DNA from: Carettochelys insculpta
Lineage: Eukaryota; Chordata; Testudines; Carettochelyidae
Reading direction: 5' to 3'
DNA length: 64,000 nucleotides
Assembly: GCF_033958435.1 (NCBI RefSeq)
Contig: NC_134138.1
Coordinates: forward strand, 190,623,298-190,687,297
Both the position numbers and the translations under genes were made by a program. This document shows, piece after piece, positions 12,314 through 24,500 of the stretch. Within the stretch, counting starts at the first letter, position 1; each line of letters begins with the position of its first letter. The notes below the pieces were generated by a model that saw nothing but the letters and a program-made list of their open reading frames with translations, ran no database searches and had not been told where the DNA came from.

Positions 12314-12922
12314 CATGATAAAATATAATGCATATAGTGGTGGTGGTCAGGCAAGCTGCTGGGAAGGAACAAAGGGTGGTGGTGGTGAGAGAGGTAGGGA
12401 AAAATAGTGAAGAGCAGAGAGGTAGAGAAAGCTGATTTGTGCAGGGCTCTGAAAGTAAGAATGAGCTGAATTTGATATAAAATGTGAGTAGGAGCCAGTG
12501 AAAGTACCTGAAGAGGGCTGGGCATCATCCTAGTGGTGGGGATATTAGACAGGTTTCGCAGCTGCATTCTGGTTGGAACATGGGGGAGTAAGAAAAGAGG
12601 CAGGCAGGCCAGACAAAGGGGAGTTTACCATAGGTAAGCGAGAAGGAATCAGGTCAGCATGAGAGGTTTGCCATAAGGAATGGATGGATGTTGTGAAAAT
12701 GAAAAACAGTCCGCAGGTGTTAGGAACCATATCAGTTGAAGAGGAAGAGAGGAGTAAAAGCCACCACCGAAGTTGCAGTTTGAGGGACAAGTATGGATGA
12801 CTGCCAAAAGAGAGGGGCAGGAGGAGACTCTATGGAGTTGTCATGATGTTGATATGTAATATTTAATGTAATAAAAGTGTTATCAAATGTGTCGGGTAAC
12901 TTGAAAACTTCCATTTAAAAAT
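12314..12922. other. Non-coding, no feature seen
   Basis: Purine-rich sequence without recognisable coding or repeat structure. Confidence 0.4.
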
Positions 12923-12923
12923 A

Positions 12924-13221
12924 CAGGTTGAACCTCTCTAGTCTGGAACTCTCTTGTCTGGCAGCATCTGTAATCTGACATAATTTTAGTTAGCCAGACG
13001 ACCATTTATCATGGGTGTGGCCAAGTTTTCTGCAGTCCCATGAAGTTTGTTTACAGCTGTTATTTAGCTCTGATTTACCTGTAATTGTCTTCTGAGTATT
13101 CCGTAAGCAGTGGAAGTGTTGGTAATGCTCCTAGACAATATTGTTCTCCTGTAGTAGGGCAAATTCGATTGTCTGGCGCCGGTCAGGTCCCCAGGATGCA
13201 GGATTGAAGATATTCAATCTG
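12924..13221. mobile_element. MITE family A, copy 2
   Basis: The left end CAGGTTGAACCTCTCTAGTC and the right end (reverse complement CAGATTGAATATCTTC) are flanked by TA. The interior shares blocks with copies 1, 3 and 4, such as CATGAAGTTTGTTTACAGC and GTGTTGGTAATG. Non-coding, about 300 bp. Confidence 0.7.
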
Positions 13222-13789
13222 TATTGTGTCTTTAAATTATCCCTAAATGCCTGTCTTCATCTTGGTGGGAGTTTATAATGGAACATCTATGATAAAATAA
13301 CTACTAGTAGTCAACTACCGAACCAGGAGTTTTTAAATAAATGGGTATTTTTGCAGACTCTCAAAGCTTCTGCAGTGGGAAAGAAGCCAGAATGATCTCT
13401 AGAGAAGCATTGTGTTCATATTGCTAGAGGATAATGTGGTGTATCCCTTTGTCTTCATTTTGTAACACTTTGACAGTGGTGGATAACCCATGTGCACAGG
13501 AAGTATGGAAATACAGATGTGCTAAAATTCAGAACTTTATCTGTTCCTAGAAGCCCACATGGTTTTGATCTCATTTACAGGAGAGCCTCAGTACTTTTTT
13601 ATGTCTTTTATGCCAGAGAACAAATCTATTATCTGAGTTACATCCATTGACAGGAGGCTTCCATTCTGGTTAAAAATACACACATACATCTGGCTCAGAA
13701 TTGACCTTTCAAGAACCAGGACATCAACATCATGCTCATAAAATAAAGACAAAAATAACTGTCTCCAGTACATCAGAGGGGATGAGTAA
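13222..13789. other. Non-coding, no feature seen
   Basis: No recognised element. Confidence 0.4.
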
Positions 13790-13945
13790 TATGTAGCACT
13801 TACATAACATTTTAAGCAGCCTGAAGAAATATTAGTACTTCTTCACAACACTCCTGCCGAGGCAACGTATCCTCTCATTTTACAGATGGAGAAAATGCGT
13901 CATAAAGCTAAGTGACTTGCTGAAGGATACACAGCAATCTGTTGC
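13790..13945 (+). repeat. MIR-like SINE fragment
   Basis: Contains CTCATTTTACAGATGGAGAA, then AAGTGACTTGCTGAAGGA and CACAGCAATCTG, matching the conserved core of MIR/CORE-SINEs in order and spacing. Old and diverged; the promoter end is not clear. Confidence 0.65.
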
Positions 13946-14534
13946 TCAGCCATGATTATAGCCGAGAAGCTTCTTTCTGTCTTTCCCATTACATTGCCTC
14001 TCGGGTGGGCTGTTTTAGGGAAACAGGAGAGTGCTGAAATACTGTCCATTTGGAATGGCTTCAACTTTTACCCAAGGTTTAAGAAGGGAGACATCATGTT
14101 CTTCTTCACTTGGTCCGAGTTAATGAAAGAAACAGATAAAGATATGTGGTTTAACATGTCAAAGGTGATGCTCCTTGGGATGAGAAGGAAAACACAATGG
14201 GCTTGAAATCTGCATGATGCAAAGCACTCTGGTGCAGAGCATTTGAAGTCAGTGGGATTACTCCTGTGCAGTTGAAGTGCCTTGCTGGATGAGGTCAGAA
14301 TGCTCAGCACTTTGAAGACTGAAGCCCTGAATACTCCAGATGGAGATGGGGATCTGAAAGGTAGAGGAGGATGTTCGAAATGTTGAGTCTGAAGGAATGG
14401 AACCATCTAGATGACTGAAGAAATGATGTGCTGGATTTTCCAACTGCACTGTCCAGTAACTGTTACAGCTACTATTTCATGTCTGAGCCTGTTGGCTACA
14501 AATATGTTGACTGTTTGGCCATGTGACAGCACGC

Positions 14535-15150
14535 TCAGAAGGCCGGGTGGTGTACCCAACTCCTGCCCCCTCGGTCAGAGTGGTAGAGATACCTGTGCCA
14601 GACCTAAGTGGGGAATCGTACGTTCTCCACCTGCATCTGGGTCTCAACCCTTAAAATGTCTTGGCAGGGAGATCCAGGCTTTCCTTCTCTACTGGGCCCC
14701 AATTCAGGATCCTTTGGGCAGCAACACCAGTAGGGTCCTCCTTGCAAAGAGTCCAAGGCTACTCTTCTGGGCTACTTCCTACCTATGTATCCCATCAATT
14801 AGTTCAGACTGTAGGGACCACGTCCCTGTCAATCACTTAACAAAAACAGTGCAAAAGAACAGGACCTTGCTGGATTTGTAGGCTCTTAAATGAGTGGTGG
14901 TGGGAAAAGGAATTGCCAGGGTCTTACTCACTCTGTGGTCCCTTCATAGGCTCAGCCTTATGTCTGACTTCCTGAGGAGTGGTTCCTCTTTCCGGCAGTT
15001 GCTCTACCATCCTTTGCCTGGGCTTCTGAGCGCCTATTATCCTGTTCCTCCAGTTGGAGCATGCTTAGCAGGTCCAGAGGGTGGGGTTACCTAAGCTCAG
15101 TGTTAGTTTTTAACCTCTTTGGGGCCAGTGTGGGGTTCATACATCCTATT
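14535..15150. repeat. Possible LTR-like or other dispersed repeat
   Basis: A GC-richer island bounded by AT-rich sequence. The open frame at 14411-14881 has no family resemblance. The composition would fit a solo LTR, but clear TG...CA ends or flanking duplications were not found. Confidence 0.25.
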
Positions 15151-16185
15151 GCAGGCTACAAGTACACTTTTAACAGTAGACATATTTAAGCAGAGTTGGT
15201 AATACGGTATAACCACATTGAAGCGATTCTTACTAGCCTGTGTGGATAGAAAAAACTGCTTTATAATCAAGTAAGGGAAACCTGTCTGAATCCTGATAGA
15301 TATGGAGACTAAAACATGGTTCTCGTGGCTATCTACATATGTGAAAACAAATCATATTTTAACATTGTTTAGCCATCACCACGTATAAACATGATGATTA
15401 TTCATTCGTGTTTTTAGGAAATCATGTGAAAAGATTACACAAATTTCTTAAAATGAGTAGAACATTTCCTCTGTTGGATGGCCTCTGGTATGGTACTGAA
15501 GGCCTTTTTCAAACAAGAGTATACTCACTATATGCCAGAATCCTACATGGAAAACTTTCAAGTGTTACTAATAACGTTTTCAGTGAATAAGATTTTTCAT
15601 GATCTTAAAAAGAAACTCCAGTTAACCAAATATTAGAAAGCAAGGACATAGTTATGGTTGCTTGTCTAAAAAGAAATTAGTAATAAGGATTTTATTTTTT
15701 ATGAAGTCCCCTACATCGAATATATGTAAGTATTTATAGGGCCTCCATTACTATGAGTGTGTCTAGCTGAATGAGTGTACATAGCACTTTACAACCACAT
15801 ACAAATAAGATCTTTGCTCTGAAAAAATTACATTTCAGTTGAGATGGACAAATATGAAACACAGGCAGACATTTCAGAAGATGGTGTAAGTGCAAGAATA
15901 AGAAGGTTGACGTTATTCTTGGTTCTTATTTTTATGAATTTTGATATCTTTCTGTCATCAGAGACAGGTGTAGTATAAACGGTTAATGATATGTTGCATT
16001 CAAATGATAAAATGTAATTATTTTAATGAGTATTTGATGTTTTTACAAATATTCTAAATACGTAGAAATATTTTATATTACTGTAGTTTTATAAACATTT
16101 AGTGTACAAATCTGTATTTAGGAGAACACTATGAAAATTCCAGTTTCTTTCCATATATTGCAAAGGGAAATTCCAGTTTGTAGCT
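15151..16185. other. Non-coding, no feature seen
   Basis: AT-rich sequence without recognisable features. Confidence 0.5.
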
Positions 16186-16189
16186 ATTA

Positions 16190-16530
16190 GGATAGCAGTA
16201 GGCAATAAGCAGCCCACAGGCCAGACATGGGTTACCAGGTTAGCCCCTGGTGGGCCACTGGCACTTTATTGACTTGTGTATCTACAGGTTTAGCCCTTCA
16301 GAGCTCCTGTTGGCCACAAATCACCATTCTCAGCCAATCAGAGCTGAGAGAAGCAGTGTCCCAGTCTGCACTGTGTCCTGCAGGTCCCATTGGCTGGGAA
16401 AGTAATCCATAGTCAATCGGAGCTGCAACAGGACATACCTCCAGAGATGTATGTAAATGAAGTGCCGCAGCCTGCCAGGGGCTAACCCTGGTACACTGCT
16501 TCCAGCTTATCACCCACCACTGCGTGAGAA
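16190..16530. repeat. Inverted-repeat element, possibly hAT-like MITE
   Basis: Internal inverted repeats are visible: GGTTAGCCCCTGG near 16238 and its approximate complement CCAGGGGCTAACC near 16477. No clear target duplication was found. It lies just upstream of the large DCLK3 exon. Confidence 0.4.
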
Positions 16531-16725
16531 AGAAAGTGTGTGTGTTGAAAATATTGTTGGAAGTGGAAGTTTATATTGTCTTCTATCAAAGGATCTCGAA
16601 GTTCTTCAACAGTATTTTGTGAATTCAACTTTACTTTCCAAATTTATGTAAACTGATGTGTAGAAATTTGTTAATTTGAAATGCCCTCTGATGGAAATTC
16701 TCTGGTTTCTGTTTCTTTGCTGCAG

Positions 16726-18587
16726 GACACCGAAGCCTGTTTGACCACACTTTGAAAAGCATAAGCTCCAGGATCACACAAAGGAGACTACAAGGGACAT
16801 GTCCACCTATGGGTCGTGGAAATTTTGGAAAACCTTTCTTGGGTGCAAACAGTTATAGCTCCCCATTTTTAAACCCCCGTAATGGTTTTCACACTATCCA
16901 TTCAGAGAATAGCCCCGTAAAGCCGAGGATTGTGACAGTGGTGAAACCAACTGGACACACACTCAGAAAGATCACATTGCTTCTAAACAGGCGATCTGTC
17001 CAGACTTTTGAACAGCTGATGGCTGATATATCAGAAGCTCTGGGATTTCCTCGTTGGAAAAATGATCGTGTGAGAAAACTTTACAACCTGAGAGGCAGAG
17101 AAATAAGAAGTGTTTCTGATTTCTTCAGAGAAGGTGATGCATTTATTGCTATGGGAAAGGAGCAATTGACTTTGAAGAGCCTTGAAATAGTAATACAAGA
17201 ACTTTATCCCAGTAGCCCCTATGCTTTTGGTATAATTCAACAAAACTTGGAACAGGCCCCAAAACGTAAAAGCAGGCCATGTGACAAAGCTGCAGATAGT
17301 GGCTTTGATGAGACGGAACTTGCCAAGAACAGTGGTGGTGCCATATCTCCTGAGTTAGTAACCAAGCATGAAGGAAAAACTCAGCCGAAGACCAGGCAAG
17401 AAGAACAGGGGAGGGCAAAAAAAAAATGGGGCAGAGAGCAAGATGGGAAGCCATTCAGAAAAGCCGGAGAAGGAGAAACTTACTTTAAAAAAGACAAGAG
17501 TCTTGGGAATGAAACAGAAAAGATTTCAGATGAGATAAGATGTGAAAAGTGTCAAAGGGAGAGAGAGCACCGGCAAAAACTGCAAAGGGAAAGGCAGGAT
17601 GATGTCTCATTTGAGAGCAGAGGCCTGAACATGGCAGCGTGTCAGAGATATGATTTAGAAAAGGATATAAAAATGAGAAATTGCAGGAAGCCTTCAGAAA
17701 ACTGCATGGAAGGTGAGGAAGTTGTATGGAAGCATACTGGCTCTAGAAGGAGCTGGAAAGCTTTACAAAAAAATGATAATGAAGAGCTGGAAAACCAAAA
17801 AAGGAGTTTTGAGAAGGAAAGGGATCCAGAAAGGCATGAGAATCCTGACAAAGGGTTAGTAAAGATAAAGAAAAACACAGTAGAAGCTCCGCAGGTCACT
17901 GCTGAAGTGAAAAAAGAAAATAGAAGCAGTTCCAGAATTAATCAAAGTTGTTGGTTAATGAAGGACTGTCCAGAAGATGCAGAGAAACCTATAAAAACCA
18001 GGGTAGATGGCCAAGAAGCGAGGAAGTCAAAAGAGGAAGGCGCTGGAGGGGAAGAAAATGTAGTGCGGGGAGAGAATGAGTCAACAAGGGTGAAAATGAT
18101 GGGTGATCATAAAGTCAACAAAGGTGAAAGCAAGTCACAAGGATTTGAAGGCACGAGGCTGAAGCAAAATATCCATACTAGAGCTGAGGTGGAGAGCTAT
18201 TATGAGATAGGCAGAACCCTTGGGGATGGGAACTTCGCTGTCGTGAAGGCATGCCGGCGTTGCAACACCAATCAGAATTATGCGATGAAAATTGTTGATA
18301 AGTCTAAGCTGAAGGGGAAGGAGGGCATGATGGACAATGAGATTTTGATCATTAAGAGCCTTTCTCACCCCAACATAGTGAGCTTGGTTGAGGTGTATGA
18401 AACTGAGGTTGAGATCTATCTAATTTTGGAGTATGTCCCAGGAGGTGACCTATTTGATGCAATCATAGAGAGTGTAAAGTTCACTGAACATGATGCTGCT
18501 CTCATGATAACTGATCTGTGTGAGGCTCTAGTGTATATTCATGGCAAGAATATTGTCCACAGAGATCTGAAACCAGAGAACCTTCTG
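16726..18587 (+). CDS. DCLK3: DCLK3 large exon: doublecortin domain, linker, kinase N-lobe
   Basis: The acceptor is TTTGCTGCAG before 16726 and the donor is GTAAGT at 18588. The 1,862-nt exon starts with the last two bases of a Gly codon and ends in phase 0 after PENLL. It encodes HRSLFDH near its start, the doublecortin domain (from about [20 protein letters not shown] to [11 protein letters not shown]), a long hydrophilic linker, and the kinase up to the catalytic loop. The first in-frame ATG is at 16809 (MGRGNFGK); a later one (MGKEQLTL) lies inside the doublecortin domain. A start at the later ATG would lose most of that domain, so translation probably begins upstream. Confidence 0.95.
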
Positions 18588-21500
18588 GTAAGTACCAAAG
18601 TGTAGCATGTTGCATCTGCCCAGAAATTACTGGGGTTTATTTTGAGGTGGGTGGAGAGGGGTGTATGTGTGGTTTTTTTTTAAAAAAAATTTCCCCTACT
18701 TTTAGACAAGTTCATTAGAGAAGATCCACTATGAGGCAAAAGATATAAATTACTCTTATCATTTTCAGACACCTAAATGTATAAAGGTGAAGAGAAATCA
18801 GTTTTACAGTTTTCTTAGTGTAAATACAGAAAAGTCTACTGTGTAGTATGAATGCCTTCAAGTTTAACCTATAAGAGCCCTCACTTTCAGGGATGCTGAT
18901 TATTGGCAGATGTTCTGAAAATTAGGCCTCTTATTTAGGCACCTATTTTCAGGCACAGCAGCTCAACCATTTGGCGTAAGGTGTACCCTGAATCATAGAG
19001 CATTTCACATAAGGACCAAAATTACTAAGTGCTCATTGGACTTGTTAATTCGAATGTCACTTTCTCTATTGTAGCAATATCACTCAATCTGCAACTCCAG
19101 TCCTCTAGTAGAGACTGTATGGTGATTTCTAGCTTTTTAAGGATTATGTTTGTCACTGGTAAGTGTGTGATGTAGTTGTTTTTCATGCACCTGGAATTTA
19201 ATTGCTGACTGACATGTCTCCTGAAATGAATATATAAATGTCCTAGTGAAGTCTACTAGTGAAGTCAGCTAAAGTATTAAGCTCCTCCCAAAAACCAAAA
19301 TTCTAACTTAACTCCACTTGCTGTAAATATTACACACATTCTTAAACTCACGTTCCACTGAAGTGGATGGAATGACATATGATTACATATAAGCATGTGT
19401 ATAAGTATTTGCAGGATTGGGGCTAAGCAAAGTGGTAAAAGATGTGTTATTTCACCTTGCTGGTCTGGCGTCTTGCAACAGTATTCCAAAATTCTCACGA
19501 GGTGGCTGTATTTGCATATCTTGAACAATTCTAATTCCATCTGCTAGCAAAGGGACACAAGAAAAAAAAAAGCCTGGGTTTCTTGCAAGCCAAATCCCTA
19601 AAGGAACATACACGTCTCAAGAATACTTGAACTATGCCCAGTATGACAAAAAAAGAAGTAGCCTGTGGGCAGACAGAGAATGAACAGGGATAGACATGGA
19701 AGGATTGCTTTGGAACCCAGATGGATATGTTTGTCTTTCTGACAGTCTGGGGAATGGTTCCTGGGCAATCTCAGGAGGATTCCTTGGAATCTGGTCTGCA
19801 TGAGAAAAAATGGAGGTCTTGGTGTGGATCAAAGCCTTGAACAGGACCTTTACACCTTATTGTTGTGGCACATAAGGCTCAGAGTTCTGCACTCTTTCCA
19901 AAGCTAGTTTTCCACTGTGAACTAGGTTTTGAGAATTCCTCCGAACTTTACCAAAATTAAATCAGTCCTTGAGAAATAGCTGAGGTTTGAGTGTCCATTT
20001 CCCTGCATGTGTGTAGATATTTGTATCAATGCAGAGGTTTCCTGACACTTCAAAGCCATTATGTACTGGAATAAATGACTGCACAAAATGCAAAGCAATG
20101 GAGAATCTGGAACCTAGTGAAGATTTCATTCATTCGTTCATTTGTGCCATGCTGATTAGCGTAGGTGATCATGGCCCTCCACCCCTGTCTATTACGAGTA
20201 CTCTGGAGCATCTCCACAGTACTGTGGCAATGCAACCCTGAAGTGATACTATCCAATATTTTCTCACGTTGTCTACCTCGTCCTTGCTTTCCATTATACT
20301 TTCCTGTTGTCACTAAATTTTCAAGTGCAGACTTACACTTACTCACACTTACAAGTGAAGATTTACAGGATTAATATACTTCTGTTGGCCACCCTCCCAA
20401 CATACAGATAAGTGCAAGTGGAAGATAGAAGATTTTAAGAAGAGAAATGTGCCCAAAGTTCAGCAGGGATACTTAAAACTAATGAGAAATAGCTGTGTAC
20501 AAATTTGTGTTGTAGAGGCCTCATACTGCTGCTTAGCTGAATACCTATAATAGATTCTGTTTATAGAAGAATACCTCCACCGGCTGTAACAAAGTATGTC
20601 AATCAAGGCTGAATGGGCTGCTAACACCAATGTGTTTAGGAACCTCCAGTATCATTTCATGTGTTTGTAGATTCTGTTGTGAAAGGCTGTTTGAAGGTCT
20701 CATATTTGTGAAAGCCATGAGAGACAAAAAACCTTTTAAACAAGCAAGCACTCACGCCCCTAATGGCCACAATATTTTCACACTCCATATTGAAAGAAGT
20801 ATTATGAAAGGAGTTGAAACTGAGGTCACTGCATTTTTAAATGTATAGTTCTTAGTCTTTTATAGTTACAGGAATGGTGGCTTGTCAGTGTGCAGGAAAT
20901 GAATTTATGCTCCACATCTCAAAACTGCAATTGGTACTAATTAGTCCCTTTGTTGGCAGTCTTGGCACAGAGGAAAAAGTCTGAAGGAGCATGGTGGCTG
21001 ACCTGTCCCTTCATGCATAAATGCCTGGAACTGTGCTATTGTTGAGCTTCGCCAAGGCATTTACGCTTCATTATCAACCAGTCAGGTTCTGCAGAATGTC
21101 AGCGGGTCATTTTGTTTTTGCATTCCTTTTCATGTTGTCAAGCCCCTTTCCTCCCTCATTCTTCATGTTAACTGGGAACTGTGTTCTGTTCTTTGGTGGA
21201 TAGCTTATCTTGCATTTGTCCTTATGGCAGTTCCTTACTCTGGGACTGATATTCTATTTGGACTGATTGATCTCTATTTCTAATTATGATTGGTAGTGGT
21301 GGTTTTGTAAGGCTGGACAATAAGCACCTTTATAAATCCAATATGTTCAAGAAGTGGTTTTTAACTTTCTGATCTTTTAATGTGACCCATTTGAATATTC
21401 TTTCCCCAAGTCTTCAGACAGGCTATTTTTTTCAACCTAATTAGGAGGACCTACTCACCGTAATCTTAAGATGCTTTCAGTTGAAGACTAACAATGACAA

Positions 21501-24500
21501 ATGTGAGACACTCGCTAATTTGCCCATTGCCATATACATATGTTAGGCTAGGAAATGGGGTGTGGAATAGCTCCTGCAAAGGGAAGTCTCATCAGTTTAG
21601 GCAAAGAGTGCTGTGATTGGTGTTGGAATCTTAACATTTTTGTTTTCTTCTCCATTCTGTGCCTGTCCCCATATTGCATTCCATGATAACTTTCAGAAGA
21701 TGGGGGAATGAGAGAGAAAAACTAATTCCTCTTCCCCGTTCCCTGCCGATCCTGCAACCCCCACATCCCCTCCCAGTGTAGTGCTGCCCTCTACTTTATC
21801 ATTTAGTCTCATTGTTTTTTCTTTTTTACTACAGTGTTTACCAGCTCCTTCATACTCAGTGCAGCAGAACGGGGGGCATAAGGGATGTGACTGCACAACA
21901 GAAACAAAATACAGTAAACCCTCAAAATGCATGATTTCAGGTTACCCTTAACTTGCATTAACATGAGTTAAGTGCAACCCAAAATCAAGCTCCCTCCCTG
22001 CCCTGGCTCCATCTCGCTCGCCACCCATGCACAGCTCCAGCTCACACCCCACCCCTGTGCCTGGCTCTTGCTCCAGCTCACCACCCCTCACCAATGGCTC
22101 CAGTTCAACCCCCCGCCCTCCCCGCATGGCCCCAGTTCAAACCCCCCACTGGCTCACCACCCCTGCTCGCAGCTCCGGCTCAACTTTCCCCCCACCTGGT
22201 TCAACCCCCACAATGTGTGGCCCCGCTTCAAGCCCCCCTGCGTGTCTCCAGTTCAGACCTCCTGTGGCCTGGCTGACCACCTGAGAACAGCTCTGGCTCA
22301 CCACCCCCATGTGTGGCTCCAGCTCAACCTCCTCCTGCGCGTGGCCCCGGCTCAACTCCACCCCCGCACCCCCATGAAGCCCTAACCCACCCCAGGCTTA
22401 ACTCCCATGCACCCCTCCCACGGCCCCAACGTACCACCAGGCTTAACCCTCCTCACTTGCTCCCCCTCAAGTCCTGCCCCTGGACTTACCTTTCAAAAGG
22501 TGCTCCAGGTACTCCTGCTGCTCTCCTGCTGCAGAACGCATGTTCCGCTGGAGAAAAAAGCCACACCCTGACTTGTGAGGAATTTGAGTTACGCACGGGT
22601 ACGTGGGCACACAGGCCTTATATAAATCAAGGCACTACAGTATGCTCAACAGTAAGTGTGAATGCAGCTGCCCTGTCTCCTTCTGAGCAACTAATAGAAC
22701 TAGCAGAGCTAAACTTCAGCCTTGAGGAAGCAAACTTTGCAACCACAGATGCACAGTGTGGTTGATTCTGTCACAAAGGCAAGACATTTGTTTATTGTCA
22801 GTTGAAGGGGTGTCTGGCGGATCCTAATTTGGGGTACTGTGATCAGCCTCAGCCTTCCAGTCTGTCATGAAATTTTCCCTCTTTCACATAAGTTGTGGAG
22901 CACACGGTAGGGTGCCACCATGAGGGGAATGTTGCTTTTGCTGAGATTTAACTGAGTCAGTGGGCTCCCAAACCTGGCTTTTAGCCAAAAGTGCATTCTA
23001 CTACAATTCTGAACTTGCTCAGCTTGTAGTTGAAATGCTCCTTACCGCTGTCCATGCTACCTATGTATGGCTTCCTGAGTCAAGGGAACAATTGGTAAGC
23101 TGGATTTCCCAGGATCACTGCTGGTATTTCCATTTCTCCAGTGTTGATCTTCTAGTCCAGGAAGAAAGTTCCATTCTGCAGCCTTCTGAACAGACCAGCG
23201 TTACTAAAGATATGCACGTCATGCACCTTTCTCAACCATCCCCCATTGATGGTGACATGTCCCTTGTGAACCACTAACACCATTGAGAAGTACCCCTGGT
23301 GGTTTATCTACTCTCTGGCAAGGTGGTCTGGTACCAAGATAGGGAAGCGTGTTCTGTTTATCACCCCACCACAGTTATGGAACTCCATCGTGGCAAAACT
23401 ATCTACTATGTCCTGCACATTTCACAGTTTCACTGTCCTTTGTCACAGAAATGTACTGATTGCCTTGGCTGGCTGGATCACAGCAGCCCCCACTGTAGAT
23501 TTGTCCTCTCTGAATTGATTGTCCACTAATTGGTAGCTGGCTGGAGTTGAAAGCTTCCACAAAGCTATTGCCACTCGCTCCTGAGCTGTCAGAGCGGGTT
23601 TCATTTTGGTATTGCTGCGCTTCAGGGTTGGGGTGAGCAATTTGCAAAGTTTCATGAAAATTGCCTTATGCATATGGAAGTTTTGTAGCCCTTGCTGATC
23701 ATCCCATACCTGCAGAACAATGCGGTTCCACCAGCCTGAGATTGTTTCATGGCACAAGAACTGGCACTCCACTGTGCACAAAATATGAAAACAAAAAAGC
23801 TCTCCTGATTCACAAACCTGTCAGCCAGCACTTTAGTGGAGTGGGCCATTCTGTTAATGACCTGAAAGTCTGTGTTTTACTGAAAAGGAGTTTTCACAGC
23901 CATTTGGAAAGAGAAGCTACTGAACTCTCTTTTTATATTCAAATTTGACACATTAATACATGGTTTGAACCAGGATGACAACTTTCGAGCTCATTATAGG
24001 GGCTGTTTTACATACTTTGCTTTATCCAATTCTTGACTCCCCTCCGCATTCTTCTGCTCCTCTGCTCTCTGATTTGCTCACCTAGATAATAGTTTTTCTG
24101 ATTTGTCAACCTTGATTACTCTTTTTGGTTCTCTGTGCCTTATATATTGAGTCTGTTCTGGTATGGCTATGGTCTGAAGAAGTGGGTCTGTCCCACAAGA
24201 GCTCATCACGTAATAAATTAATTTGTTCGTCTTTAAAGCGATACTGGACTGCTTTTTTGTTTTCACAGTATATAGACTAGCACGGCTTCCTCTCTGTGTA
24301 CAAACTATTGAGTGCAGCCAGCATCTCCCTATTCCTCCTCACCAGTGTTTCACATTGTGTATTCCATGCCCTCCTCAGAGGCTTTCATCTCTCTGGAGGC
24401 TGCTTAGGCTCTGCCCATACTACAGCACAATGCATGAGGTGCTCATAATACTTGCCACAACAGTTTGAAGCTGGACAGGTTCCACGTTAGCCTTGCAATG

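Noticed and set aside
14411..14881. 156-codon plus-strand frame
   Set aside because: No family resemblance, no splice context and inside a probable repeat.
21972..22385. C-rich open frame with Pro-rich product
   Set aside because: Comes from the C-rich interior of a MITE; nothing conserved.
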